Shown here piece after piece: positions 46,601 through 60,200 of a DNA stretch of 64,000 nt. A program made the translations under genes and the position numbers. Positions within the stretch are counted from its first letter, which is position 1. The number at the start of each line of letters is the position of its first letter. The notes below the pieces were generated by a model, which ran no database searches, had not been told where the DNA came from, and was given only the letters and a program-made list of their open reading frames with translations. The DNA comes from Hirsutella rhossiliensis (lineage: Eukaryota; Ascomycota; Sordariomycetes; Hypocreales; Ophiocordycipitaceae): positions 310,001 to 374,000 of the forward strand of contig NW_025408686.1 in the NCBI RefSeq assembly GCF_020360975.1. Reading direction: 5' to 3'.

Positions 46601-48790
46601 AATAGTAAGCTAGAAAGTAGTAGGTCTAGACGGCGTCCTCTTAAGGTTTATTAAGAAGTACGGCCTAGCTTTAGTTTAGTAACTAGCTATAATCTTTAAC
46701 GCCTATACCTAACTTTTATATTTCCTTAATCGGTTCTATAGCGCGAACGTAGTAGTTATCTAGAAGCTAGGTAAAAGGCTAGACGCCTACCGTATAGTAA
46801 GGGGTTAAAGACTAATTTCCCTCCTACCTATAGTAGGAAAAGTACTTAAGTAGATACTAGTATAAAGGATCGCGGGAGTAGTAGAGGCGAACGGTATCCT
46901 ATTAAATAGATAAATAGGGAATAGGAGGGAACGCTTTATAAAGGCAGCGATCCTACTAATAATAGAACTAGTATATATAACGTAAGCCTAGAAGGGCATT
47001 ATATCGTTCTTATAGCTAGATATTAAGAGCGTATTTAATATAGTTAATTATAATAAGCTTATAAGGGAACTTAAGCTTAAGGGATACCTTAGGTAGCTTA
47101 CGAGCTTAATATAGAGCTTTATAAGTAATAAGAGATCGACCCTTTACTTTAATAGGAAGACCTTAGAGCTAACTTAAGTACTAACGGGAGTCCCTTAGGG
47201 CTCCCCCTTATCCTTAATCTTATTTCTATACTATATAACCCCCTTATCTAAAAAGCTTAGCACGATATATAGTATTTATACTATTAGCTTCGCTAACGAT
47301 ATAAATATAGTTAGTATTAGACCTAACGAGGCTACTATAGTAGCACGCTTAAAGGAAGCTTAAAGGGTATATATAGAGTAAGTAACTAAGTTCGCGGTTA
47401 CTTTTAAACTATTAAAGAGCGAATTATTATACTTTATATAAAGGAGATAAGCGATAATAACGCCGGTCCGCTTTAAGGCTAACTTAGTAACTTTAGTCTA
47501 AGAGGCCCGCCTATTAAGGGTTTAGGTATACTAGAAACTACGTTAAAAGGTATACCTAAAATAACTCTAAGCGAAGTTAAAGCGCTAAACTATAGCCCTA
47601 ACTAGGCTCGCGGTATCTATATAGGGCTATACCCTACTATATACTAAGGAAGTCTATAGTAAGGTAATCCGGTCCTTAATCTCCTACGCTATAGTTATAT
47701 TTTATAAGATAACGCCTATAAGGGGGAAACTATATAGAATCGCGCGGGACCTTACCTAGGACTAGTTAGCCTACCTCTAGGTAGTAATAGGCGCCTACCG
47801 CGCGACCTTAGTCTACTAAGTTAAAGTAGAGGTATAGGTGCCCTTAATCGACCTCTACTTAAACTAAAGAATAATAGATACCCTTTAGAGGCTAGAGGAC
47901 TTAAGGCTCCTAGGCTAAATCTAATGCGCGTTTAACGCGGTCGCGGGTATACTTAAAAGGAGGCGACGCTAGAGAGAGAGTAGACCCTTAGTAGTACTAC
48001 CTCTAGGTAAACCCCCCCCTCGCGGAGGAGATTAAGGGGGTCTAGGGCTAGATAGGATCGGACGACCTCTTAAATAAAGCTAAGTTACTTAAAAGGCTAA
48101 ATAAGAAATAGGCCGCCTAATAAAATACTAAGGAAGACGCGATCTAATAATACCGGACTACCCTCTACCCCGCCGACTTCCCGCCTTAGTTCGATAAGGC
48201 GATAACGCTAGACCGTTATAAGGGCCTCCTTAAGTATATTAGTATAGTAATTACCTAGATATATATAAGAAAGATCGGGCTTAACGACTTCCTTTTTAAC
48301 TAATAGGTCCCTAGCGTAGTTTCGCTAATATATACCTATAGATAAAAATAGGATACTATCTACTATACGATAATCGACTATTTACTAATAGTAGAGGTAA
48401 GGGAGTCCCTCTTAATATAGGCCTAGGATATAGGCGACGTAAGAGCGGGCCTTTAAGGGAAAAGGATAGCGGCGCCGCTAGCGTAATAGTTCCTCCGCTT
48501 AAGTAGGCTCCGTTAGTTCGACCTAGCTTAGAGGCTATATATAGATATACCGGATAATAGGACCAGGGTCGCGCTAGGGATAGAGCGGCCCTAACTAAGA
48601 CTACCTTAGCTAACTAAAGTATAAACTCCTTAGTTAGACTATATACTATAATAACGAATATATAGTATACTTAAGCGATAAGAACGGTATTAGATAGTTC
48701 TTATAGCTACTAAGGAGAACCCTTATAATAATATAGCGAAGGGATCCTAAAATATAGAAATAAGTTAACTTCGTAGAACTAAAATACCCC
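43700..48790 (+). mobile_element. Tad1/jockey-like LINE, RIP-mutated
   Basis: Two successive frames on plus. ORF1 (about 43.9-45.2 kb) ends with a knuckle at 44767-44808. ORF2 starts near 45.25 kb with an endonuclease-like region (RDFNIYYPL near 45.65 kb, where the family has 'GDFN-HHP-W'). RT follows, with AYRIVRG-RLISLLPIVGKVLK (about 46.8 kb), LDIKSVFNIV (about 47.02 kb), GVP-GSPLSLILFLYY (about 47.19 kb) and FAND at 47289-47300 (FADD in the family). Stops replace Gln and Trp throughout. No poly-A tail can be defined. It inserted into the gypsy at 43.69 kb. Confidence 0.82.
44767..44808 (+). pseudogene. LINE ORF1 zinc knuckle with ligands changed to Tyr codons
   Basis: Frame reads Y-YN-Y-YRYS-Y-IARR-Y: the CCHC spacing is exact and all four ligand positions are TAC/TAT. 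The 'YGHIARxC' flavour of the family is still visible. Confidence 0.65.
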
Positions 48791-48799
48791 TATCTTAAA

Positions 48800-51700
48800 A
48801 GAGTCTCTTAAGACTAGATTAAGAAGAACGGTAAACGATTCTAAGAAGATATATAATAAAAATCGACAATAATAATAAGTAGTCTATAAATAATATAATA
48901 AAGAAGATATAGATATAGCCCTTATACTTATAAAACTTAGATAATAACTTAAGGAATAACGAAGTATTAACGATATAAGCTTTAAAGAATAAGAAATACT
49001 TAGAGAAATAGAAGATAAGAATAAACTTATACTACTACCCTTGCTATTAAGGGAGAATACTATAATTAGAGAACACGCTCTATACTTTAAAGAATTTAAA
49101 GAAATACTTAAAATTAAAACCTAATAAACGCCTTAAATTCTTATAGAAAACTAATAAGCTATATTAATTTAATACTAACTAGTATTATATAAAGGAGACT
49201 ACGCTATAGCTATTACTATAGTTAATACCTTTATACCTCTATAATAAGAATAGTAACTATAAGGAGAATTTAAAGACGATCTATAAATACTACTTACTTA
49301 TAAGTACTATAAGTATATTTTATAGATATTATATATTTACCTAGATTATATAATATACTTTTAAATAAAGGCACGATATAATGCCTTCTTAGTTAGGTTT
49401 AAAGGATAAGTACTTTTAAAACCCTACCTAAGTATAAAACTAAACTACTAGAAAATTGATTAACGCTACTTAAATAACTAAGTTATATTATTAGAACCTA
49501 ATTATAGTATACTACTTAAATCCCGCGATAATTATAGTTTATTAACGAGATATCTTTTAAAGATATATAAAATCTATAAATACGCTAAAATAAAGGAATA
49601 GTATAATACTACTTACTTTAAGGTATCTAAACCCTTAATCTTTTAAAGACTTATATAATAAGTTAAATATAATAAAGAAGATTATAACGAATATATATAC
49701 CTAAACTATAGAGTTTACGAATATAAAAAAGTATAAGTATAGTATAAACGATATAACGGTATACTAAAAGATTATTAGTAATATATATAAAGGCTATAAG
49801 CTATATTTAACTAAGGAAAAATTAATATTAAAAACGCTACGTAAAAAATAAAAAGACGCTAAATAAAAACTTAACTTTTAGTATAAAAACGAATAAAATT
49901 ATAAAGTATAGTACGTAATTAACTACGAAGTAGTATAATATAAACGATATAGCGTTAAGAAATAAGAAATCTTTAATTAGCTATAAGAAATTAAGCTCTT
50001 AAGCCCTAATATAATACTATATAACGAAAATATAAAGAAATAATATTAATAATAAATCGAAGAAGAATACCTAAATAAAACGAATAAGGACTAAGTAAAA
50101 AACAAGGTATATTATCTATAAAAGGGCTATAGACTAGCACGATATAATAAAATCTAAGGACCCTATATATAGTAACGGTAAGCTATAGTAACTAAATAAT
50201 ATTAAATATTTAAATCGCGGGATATTACGCGCGTATACTTTTAGACTATAGTATAATAGGTAATTATATTTTACCTAAAGTCGTTAATCGTTACCGACTT
50301 ATATAGAGATATAAGAAAGATCTATATAAACTTATAAATATCGAAGGAGAGGCCTTTAACTATAATAATAGAATTATTAATATAGAGATTAATTACCTTA
50401 ATATTAATATCTAAGGCTATAACGAATAAGTTAACTTTAATATTATAGATATTAAAGAATATAACCTTATATTAAGGCTTTTATAGCTATAGGAGAGCAA
50501 CCTATTAATTAACTAGAAAACTAGCTAGCTATATTAAAATAAAGATATAAGTTTCTAGGACTAATAGATTTAAAAGAAAGTAAAATTTTACGATAATTTA
50601 GCTATTAAATAAGATAAAAGGGATAACCGTTTAAGTAAATTATTATAGGCTTTAGTAATATAAACGAAAATAATAACTAAACTAGCGGATATAATAAAAT
50701 CGACTAATAAGACCTATATACTAACTAATATAGCTATATAACCTAGTATCCGATATAAATAGAATAAAGGATATAATATAAAGATTTAAAGAGTTATTAT
50801 TACTTTAAGGAAAGACCTTAAATAAATTAATAAAGAGCTTAAGTTAAGAGAAACTAGCTCTTAAAAGAAAGAATAAAGCCTATAAGATAAAATAAAGAAT
50901 ATCCCCTAGGAATACTAGAAATATAATAAACTCTTTAAGGAAGGACTTAAGATAAGGTTACCTAAATATAGCTAATAAGACTATAAAATTTATCTTAAGG
51001 ATAAAATAACGCCGACGTTCTATAAAATCTATAACCTAAACGAAAAGTAACTATAAACGCTATATAACTACCTTAATAAGAATCTATAAAAAGGATATAT
51101 ATAAACGTTAATATCTAAAATAGGCTACTTAGTTATATTTATTTTAAAGAAAAACGGTAAGCTATAACTAGTTATTAACTATAAACGCTTAAACGATATT
51201 ATAATAAAGGACCGAATACTATTACTACTTATATTAAAACTATAAGATTAACTATATAGTAAAAAATAGTTTATAGCCCTTAACCTTAAAGGCACTTATA
51301 ACTTAATATATATAAAAAAGGGATATAAATAGATAATAGCCTTTAAAACGAAATTCGGACTATTTAAATATCTAGTAGTACTATTTAGACTTATAAATAT
51401 ACTAGCTACCTTCTAACGGATAATTAATAATATCCTATGCGAATACTTAGATATCTTTATAGTAGTATACCTAGATAATATCCTAATCTTCTCGGATACC
51501 CTAAAAGAATATAAGAAATACGTTTATAAGGTACTCCGCGCACTTTAGAATATAAAGTTACTAGTTAAACTAAAGAAAAGTAAGTTCTATATATAAGATA
51601 TAGACTTTATTAGATATATAATCTTACTAAGAGAGATATAAATATAATAAGATAAGATTAACTTAGTTAAAGAATAGCTAACGCTAAAGAACGTTAAGGA

Positions 51701-52377
51701 CGTATAAAGTTTCTTAGGATTTATAAATTACTACTAATAATTTATTAAAGATTTTAGAAAGATTATAGTACTACTATACGACTTAATAAAGAAGGAAAAA
51801 GAATTTATATAAGACGATAAAGCTAACGAAGCTTTCGAATATATTAAAACTATAATTATATAAGAATTAGTCTTAACTACCTTTAATTTAGAATTATAAA
51901 TTAAACTTAAAACTAATATATTAGACTTTACTCTAAGAGTATAAATCGGATAAAAAGATAATAAAGGAAGACTATAACTAATTATATTTTACTCGAAAAA
52001 GCTATATAGTATAGAGCTTAATTACCCTATCTATAATAAAGAGTTTCTTATAATTATTTAAGCTTTTAAGGAATTTTAATACTACCTTCTTAGAAGTAAG
52101 TATAAAGTTAAGGTCTATATAGATTATAAAAATATCTTATACTTTATAACTATATAATAGTTAAACGGATAATAGATCTAATAGGCTAAATACTTATTAG
52201 AATTTAACTATAAAATAATCTATAGAAAAGGAATAGAAAACGGTCGAGCTAATACCCTTAGTTAATAAAGTAACTATAATATAAGGGCACTTAAAGTAAA
52301 AGGATAGCTCTTAGAAATTACTAAAAATAAGAACTACTAGTAATAATAGCTAAATATAATATTTAAAGTATAACCTA
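48800..52377 (+). mobile_element. Ty3/gypsy element (gag remnant, protease, RT, RNase H), RIP-mutated
   Basis: A protease-like frame with VNFNIIDIKEYNLILRLL and ESNLLIN-KTS lies at about 50.43-50.53 kb (family: 'F-ImDI-eyDLILGLPWL---NPLI-W'). RT: KKNGKL-LVINYKRLNDIIIKD (about 51.15-51.21 kb), LNLKGTYNLI, AFKTKFGLFKYLV (about 51.34 kb), then YLDN at 51468-51479 in IFIVVYLDNILIFSDTL. RNase H-like sequence (IIFYSKKLYSIELNYPIYNKE) lies near 52.0 kb. The second catalytic Asp is Asn (GAT to AAT after a T). No integrase follows; the element ends at the element A terminus. Confidence 0.82.
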
Positions 52378-54765
52378 ATTTAACGGGGATAAGGGTATAT
52401 ACCTAAAGTATATATAGTATATAGCTAAGGATTAGTAGAGTAATTAACTACGTAATTATCTAATTATTTAGCCTATATATAGCTCTAAGGGCTTTAGGTT
52501 ATAAATATAAGTCTTAGAGATTTCTTTACTTTATACTTCTTTATTTCTATTAAAGTCGCGTAACTAGCGGTATCTACTTTAAAGGGGAAAAATAAAAATT
52601 TAAATTAACTATAATTAAGGAAGATACTTAATTAAATAATTAAGGTCTTTATAACGCCTTTAAGTATACTTAGAAGAAAGTTAAAGGGGGGGGGGTACTA
52701 GGGGTCTTATCCTTTTAACGGGCTAATATCTATAGGGGTATAATCTTACCTATTAAACTCCTCCCTAGCGACTTTCTAACCTAAGATAAGAATAGAAAGG
52801 GCGCGATAATAATAGGTAAGGCTCTCTTCCTAAGTATATAAGTAAGTAAATAAACCGTCGATAGAACTTTTCTCCTTTACTATAATCCTTTCCCTTTATA
52901 TTCTTTATTCCTCCCTTTACTTATAAGCTACTTATTTAGCTCTTTCCTATCTTTACTTACGTACTTCCTTCTTTAGATAATTATCTACTACCCCCTATAT
53001 ACGCTCCTAAGTATTCGCGCTTATTATTCTTAGGGGCGTTAAGGAAATAAAGTAGTTAGCGTCTTTACTAGTCTATAGCTTTAAGTATAGCTAGATTAAA
53101 TAAGCTATAAAGTCTTATAGGCTAATCGTTATCGCGTTATTAATAGTCCTATATAAATATATAGAATTATAGTCGTTAATATCTTAGCGGTAGTTTTAAT
53201 ATATTCCTAGGTTTTTAACTCCTTTAACTTAAGAGGGTTTAAAACCTAGTATAAACCTTATAGGGACTATAGCTAAAGAGGCTATTACTATACTTTATTT
53301 CTAAGGAGTAATAGGGCGTGCTATAGGCGTTACTAAAGTCTTTAGCCTTAGGGTAATTAACCGAGCGCTTAGTAATTTTAGGGTCCTAGGGCGAGTTAGT
53401 AGTAGGGCTATCTACCTTTCTTACCTACTAGCTCCTTATTAGGTTATCGGCGGGGGTGCGGTTATAAGTCTTTCGCTTCTTTATACGTTTAAAGGAGCTA
53501 TTAATAGCGGGTAAGGAGTAAGCCTAATTAGCTATATATTAAAGGGGGAGAATAAAGGCGTTATTTCTATATAGATAAAGGGACTAGTAAGGGCGCTTAG
53601 CTCTCTCCTTTATAGGCTCTAGGGTAGGGATCCTATCTTAAGGTTACTTAGGGAAAGGCTACTTAGTTTAGATAAAGAGCTCGATTTAGTTAACGCTTAA
53701 GGTAATAAAGAACTAGGTCTATTCTTAATTCTTATTAGCGTAATTGAATAGTTAAGGGTCTTTTTAAGAAGAAGTTTTATAAAGAAACCGCGTATTACTT
53801 AAGTAATCGGGTTAAGTTACTTTATAAGGGCAGCTAGTATAGATAGCTCCTTTCTTACTTTCCTCGCTATATAAGCTAGTTTTATATCTCTTTAAAGCAG
53901 TAGTCTTTATTTAGTAAGCCTATCTAAGAGGTTAACTACCTCTAGGACTTCTTAAAGGTCTTATTCTTCTTAGTCTCCTAAGATAATATAGTTATATTAG
54001 TAAATCCGCTCGCTCTTAGGAATCCTTATAAGAAAGACTCCGCTAAAAGTTATTAAACTTTAATTAAATAGTATCCTTTATAGTCGTCTAACCCCGCTAT
54101 TAAACTACTAAGAAACTCTATCGCCCTATAATATCGCTTATATATAATTAAGCTCGTTCGCCGCGATAGCTTAGATTCTATATATTAGCTTATTAATATA
54201 GCCTTTTATATTTATCCCTTTATCTAGCTTAAAGAAATACTAGTCTTAGTATAAGATCTTATCTATCTATAAGGCTTCTTATATTGCCCTATACCTTTAC
54301 TTTAAAATTACTTTAACTTTTAGGCATCGCTATTTAATTATCTTAAGGTATAGCCTAACTATACCTTTAACCTAGTATTAGATTATTATTAAGGCTAAGT
54401 AGCTATATTCCTACCTTTCTTACTAAGTAGTATAAGGGACTAGCGTATAGGTAAAGTTATAAGGAACTTAGAGGATATAAAGAAACTACTACTATACTTA
54501 TAGGAATATATAGAGTTTAGCGTATTATCCCTCTTTTTAAGTATTAAAAACGACTAAGTTTCTTTCTCTATAGTCCTAAAAGAACGCCCCTTAGTAGAGT
54601 CCCCCTTTATTTATACCTATTAAAAAGTTAATAACTCTAGTTATATACCTTTATTTATACGTAAAGTAACTAAGGTTAAAGGTAAGAGTAGTAAACTTAA
54701 TTAAATACTCCTTATTATTTAAGTATTTATAGTACTTCTTATATCTATCTTTTATATCTTCGATA
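52378..54765 (-). repeat. Element A, right copy (inverted)
   Basis: Reverse complement of 6028-8403, with the same frame readable on minus. Its terminus (ttaacggggataaggg on plus at 52378) abuts gypsy sequence; in the left copy the same terminus abuts a different gypsy, so this is a genuine element end. Unlike the left copy it continues past 54765, where the minus frame reads VYTNYQGELIEDIKDRYKK (with Q inferred from TAA). The family was not identified. Confidence 0.7.
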
Positions 54766-57290
54766 AGTTCCCCTTAGTAGTTAGTATAAACCGATAGCGG
54801 GTAAGGTAAGGGGTATACTATATTCTTAATACCTCTTATTAAGATTTTAATTATCGCGCTAAGGCTAAAGCTTATAGCTTATCGTTTATCGATAGCTCTA
54901 TAAAGAAAGTTATATACGTTAACGATATACTCTTCCTAGCGGGCCTTATTCCTAGCGAATCTATTTATCTTTTTAACGCCTTTATATATTATCCGAGCGT
55001 CTTTAAGGGTAATATCCCGCCGCTTAATAGGGCCCGTTAGTATTAGGTACTAACGATCTTTATAGACGTACTAAGGAGGTTGCTTTTACTTATAAACGTC
55101 TCGTCGGTCTTAGTCTATAAACCTTTCCTTATTTTTAGTATAGAAGCGCCCTTTGCTGCCTTTTACTTTTACTTCTCTATAGTAAGTAAGTAAAATAAAG
55201 CTCTTACTCCTAAATAGTAATACGCTAAAGAAGATAGCGGTATTTTTAAGGAGGTCTATAGCTAGGCCTAGGATACTATTTAGGTTCGCCGCTATATCTT
55301 AGAAAAGGGTAGAGTAAGTAAAAGAGAGGGAGAAGCTAAGATTAAATAGTTAGGGTAAGTAGTTTTAAGTTATAACGCTAAGAGGCTAAGAGGGTATTAT
55401 ATATATATATAAGAGTTATATTAGTAAAGGGGATCGTTATAAGTAGGGAAGCGTACGGAGTATATATATATATATATATAGAAGGAAAAAGAAGGAAGGA
55501 AGAAGGAGGGTATAGTAAGAGAAATAAATAGTTATTAAAGCGCGCGGTTATTAGTTACTTTAGCCGGCCTCTATAATAGTAAAGTCTTAGGTATATTTAA
55601 GGGTTACGCTTAAATAGCTTCTTTTACTAGTTATCGATTAAGGAGCTATCTAATCCCCGCCCTTTTCATTTACTCTTTACTCTTTTTATTCTTCTTTTTT
55701 CTCTTCTCTCCTTTATCTTTTTTATTTCTTTAGACCGCTACCTCTTATCTTCTCCTTTTACGACTACCTCTTATTCCTTATTATATCTTATAAGACCGCT
55801 AAACTTAAAACTAAAGAGCTACTAAATATCGTTAACCTCTCTTTAACTACTCTTTTATAACCTTCCCTTATTACTACTACTCTTCTTACTTAGAATTATC
55901 GTACTAAGGTCTTTCCTTTTTATATAGAGTACTTTTAAGTAATAACTATCTAACTTATTTAATCTTACTTAGCTTATTCTAACCGTCTTTTTTTATAGAT
56001 CTATAGTTACTTTAAGACCTAGGTCTATAATAGAAATAATATCGGTTACTAAGGGTTTTTAATTTATATAAAAATCGCCTTTTAGTTATAGGTTCCGTTA
56101 AAAGCTCTTAATATTATTAAGATTAAAGCGCGCGGTCGCTCCCCTCTCTCTTACTTTCTCGAGAGCACGCTAAGTTAGTATAATTAAATCGTCTTCTATG
56201 CCCTTTATTATAAACGTCGGCTAGTAACCTATATCCTTATAGAAATCGCTTATCTACGCGGATACTTCTTTTCTTAGCTTAGTTTAAGGCAGTAAGAATA
56301 CTCTTAAGTAGTCTTAATTACTTTATATAGAACTTATAATCCTTACTTTTATTAAGGGTATATTCGAACTTATTAAATAACTATAACTTCCGCTTATAAG
56401 TACGTTATATTTCCTTTTTATAAGTATATCTCTCTTTTAAGTATTACTAGTAGTTCTTACGCTAACTATATTTAGGATTTAATTAAGGCGCCTATTTACG
56501 AATAGCGGTACTTCCTTAGATACTATAAGGCTACTTATAACCTTAATAGATTCGCTAACTATATATATAGTTATAATTTCTATACCGACCTTAAGACTAA
56601 TAAATTTAATAATAAGTATATTAATAATAAGACCGCTCTTTATTTTCTTTATAATATCCTTAATCTCTTTAGTCTTACTAAGGATTTAAAGGAAGGGGAG
56701 GAAATTAACCTTATACCCGTTTTACTTAGAAAGAGATTATATAGGTTTAACGAGCTCTCTCTTAAGTAATAATTAGATAGTCTTTAAGTTCGCTTTATAG
56801 TAGTCTATAATAGGTTTACCGGGAGTAGGTAGCCTTATTTAGTCGCTATCTTTAGTAGTAAAAGTTTTTCTCTTAAAGTTATATATATTTAATCTAGTAA
56901 GTTAAAAATATATTTAAATTTATCTTATAGGCGCGTTTATTTTCGCTATAGTAGGTCTCCCCTTCTATAATAAAGAATAGATATCCCTATCTATAAAGTA
57001 AAAACTCTTATTTTTAAGGGAGGTAGGTAGTAAGAATATTTATTTTCTTACTCTATTATTTAATTATATCTCTATTTATCTTTTTTAAGGTAGTAAAGGG
57101 TAGGTTATTATTAGGGAAGGGTAGGAAATATTATCTTTATCTACTTAAGGAGCCTTAAGTAGAAAATTTAAAATAATAAAGTAATAGGTAGGGCGCTTAT
57201 AAATATCTTAGCTACTATAGTTATCCTTTAATTAAATAGTTAGACGGTGCCTTAGTTACTAGTTAGGTTCTAGTATACTTCTTATAATAG
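54766..57290. other. RIP-mutated stretch with element A continuation and unassigned sequence
   Basis: 54766 to about 55350 is probably the upstream part of element A. Beyond it lies a TA run and CT-rich sequence (55.6-55.9 kb). A weakly coding plus frame near 56.5-56.76 kb contains KFNNKYINNKTALYFLYNIL. No family assigned. Confidence 0.45.
55461..55480. repeat. TA dinucleotide microsatellite
   Basis: Ten uninterrupted TA units, followed by a purine-rich gaagga tract. Confidence 0.9.
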
Positions 57291-57299
57291 TTATAGATT

Positions 57300-60200
57300 T
57301 TTATCTTTACTACCTTTTCCTCCTTAGCTCCTTTTTACCTCTTTCTTTTCTCGTTAAATTAGCGTTTTTAAGGCTCCTATATAGAGATCCTTTTTTACTT
57401 TACTAAGTTACGGTAGCTAAACCTTAATTATATACCTTAGGCCTTTCTTAGGTATCTATAGTCGCTCTTCTTTCTCTTCTTAGCTTTAATCCTTTTAAGG
57501 TTTATTAAGGAGTCGTTGCGACTATAGTACTATCTAATCTAAGGCTTCTTTACTTAGTAGGAGTAGTAAATTATCTACTTTATTTATTATTTCTTCCTTC
57601 CTCCTTTTATCGAGAGTAATCTTATCCTAGAATAACTAGTCGTCCTTAGTAAAGCACTACTAACCTTCTTTATCCTTTTTAAACTTCTTTAGATACTCTC
57701 CTAGGATTATCTTATTAAGTATAATTCTATCTAAAGTCTTAATCCTATATACCCTAGACTACTCTAAGCGCGATACTACTTAAAAGGGACCGTTCTACTT
57801 TATTTAATACTTAACTTACCTCCTTAAATTATTTAATCGTCTTATATTAAATAGTAAGATAAGGTCTTTAGGTTATAGGCTTTCTTTCCTTATTATATAC
57901 TTATTAGCTTTATCTATCCTCTCTATTAATTAATTCCGATATCTTATTACTCTTTTCTTAGCTTCTTTTACGTCTTTCTCTTTCCTTTCTAAAACTTATA
58001 CTTATACTTTAAATAATTCTTCTTTTATCTTTACTTTATCTTAGTTAATTAATTACTAAGTTAGGTATTCTACCTTAAAAGGTAGTACCGGTTCCTATCT
58101 ATATATTAAGTAGAAAGCTAATATTCTATAAGACTCTTTAACTACTATTTAGTTTATAAGAATTACTTAGTTAAGGTATTTAATCTACTTACCCTTTTTC
58201 TCCGCTATTTTTATAAGCGCTATTATTAACCTTTAGTACCTTTATTTTACTACCGCGTTTACCTTTAGATTATATACTAAAGTTTAAATAACTTTAACGC
58301 CTATATCCTTTAGGATATACTTAAAGTCTTTCTTTATTTTAGGCCTTCTATCGATTATAGCGTATAGTATTACGCTATACCTATAAATAATAAAGAGTAT
58401 AAATTTAGTTATAGCTCCTATAGTAATTCCTTTAACTAGGGTTACTTCTACCTATTTAGTAAGGTTATCTTATACTTTTATAAGGTACGAATACCTATAA
58501 GTAAATAGTATATACTAGCTATCGAAGTAAATCTTACTTATAGGGTAGCTAGGCGCGGTTATAGTTATAACTTCCTAGGGTCTCTTAGTTATAAAGTATT
58601 AGTATTCTTTATAAGAAGAGATTATACTATAAATATCGTTCTAAAGGCTAGCCTATTAATACCTATCCTTTACGAACGTATATATAACTTATCGTCCTTT
58701 ATATCTTATTTACGCATAGTACTTTATAATAATCCTTTTCTATTCTTTTAGGTTATCTATAACTAGTATAGGTCCCCTTTCCTCCTTCCTAGGGAGTCGC
58801 TAAAGCTTTTAATCTTTAATATAGAAATTTAGACTCTTTAGATATAGCTTCCTATAGTTTTATTTAGAAAGGCCCTCTAGCCGTTTTAATATTTAAAGGA
58901 AGTCTATAATTATCCTCGATTCCTTTAAGTAGTCCCCTTATAGCTTAGTCCTTTATACTATATTTAAGTAAAAGTCTATAAATTCTTTAATATCGCTTTC
59001 TATTTCCCTATTTAATATATTAGAAGGTCCTTTAAGCTTTCTTAAGAGTCTATTAGCTATACTATTCTTCTTACCTTCGATATATTATATAGTAAAGTTA
59101 AAGAGGAAAATATAGCTTATCTAGCGAGTTACTATAGCTCTAAGGACGTCTTTAAGGGCACCTTTTAGTTAATTAACTAAGACCTATACGTTAGTTTCTA
59201 GGATAAAATATACGCTATATAAGTATATTCTTAGTTTCCTAAGTATACTTAATATAGCCTTATACTCCCTCTTTATCGTATTATATTTAGTTTCTATTAG
59301 TAACTACCTTTTACTTTCGAACCTTATAGGGCGCCTCTTTTATTCGACGATTTATATTAAGACTGCCCCTTAGCTAAGCAAACTAGCATTATATATTAAA
59401 ATAATATCTCCTCTTCCTAGGCCGACGTCGAGAGATACTAGAAAGACTAGATTAGTAATAGCTTCCTTAAAGGCAGCTATTACTTTTATTTATTTATCTT
59501 CCTATTTCTAATAGACTTCTTTCTTTAATAGGTCTATAAAGGGTTTTACTAAGATAGTAAACTATTTAATCTAGATTTAATAGTATCTTACGATACTAAG
59601 GAAAGCTCTAATATACGTTATATTAAGGTATCTTATCTATTCCTTAATTTTAATAACTTTAGCTTTTATAGGGCACCTTCTATTAATTCTATAGATATAA
59701 CCGATAACTTTAGTTACTTACTAGTAGAATTTCGATTTAGCCCTTATAATCGTATAACTAAAGAGTTCGACGTTAACTAGGACTTTATTAAGGTTAATAA
59801 GGTATTCGAAGATAAATCTCCTTACTCCTAGCGCTACCTCTTTATTATTATACGTTATATCGGGCCCCTTAATACTTATATTATTAAGGAAATTCCTATA
59901 GATACTCGGTATAAGGTTTTATAGGATTCTTTATATTATCCTTATAAATTAGCCGACTAAGTTTATAGCCCCTTAAAGGAGTATATATATATATAAAAGG
60001 CTAATAAGTATTGTAAATATCGTTAATTTATAGCTTTTAATATTAAGAGGGATCTAATTATAGCCTAAAAAAAGGTCTAGGAGGGAAAGGATCTTATATA
60101 TTAAGAAATAGTCGCTAAACTCGTCTATATTTAGCGGTAGGTTTATATCTCTTATTATAACGGTATTTATATATATAGCGGAATTAATTAAGCGTAGTCC

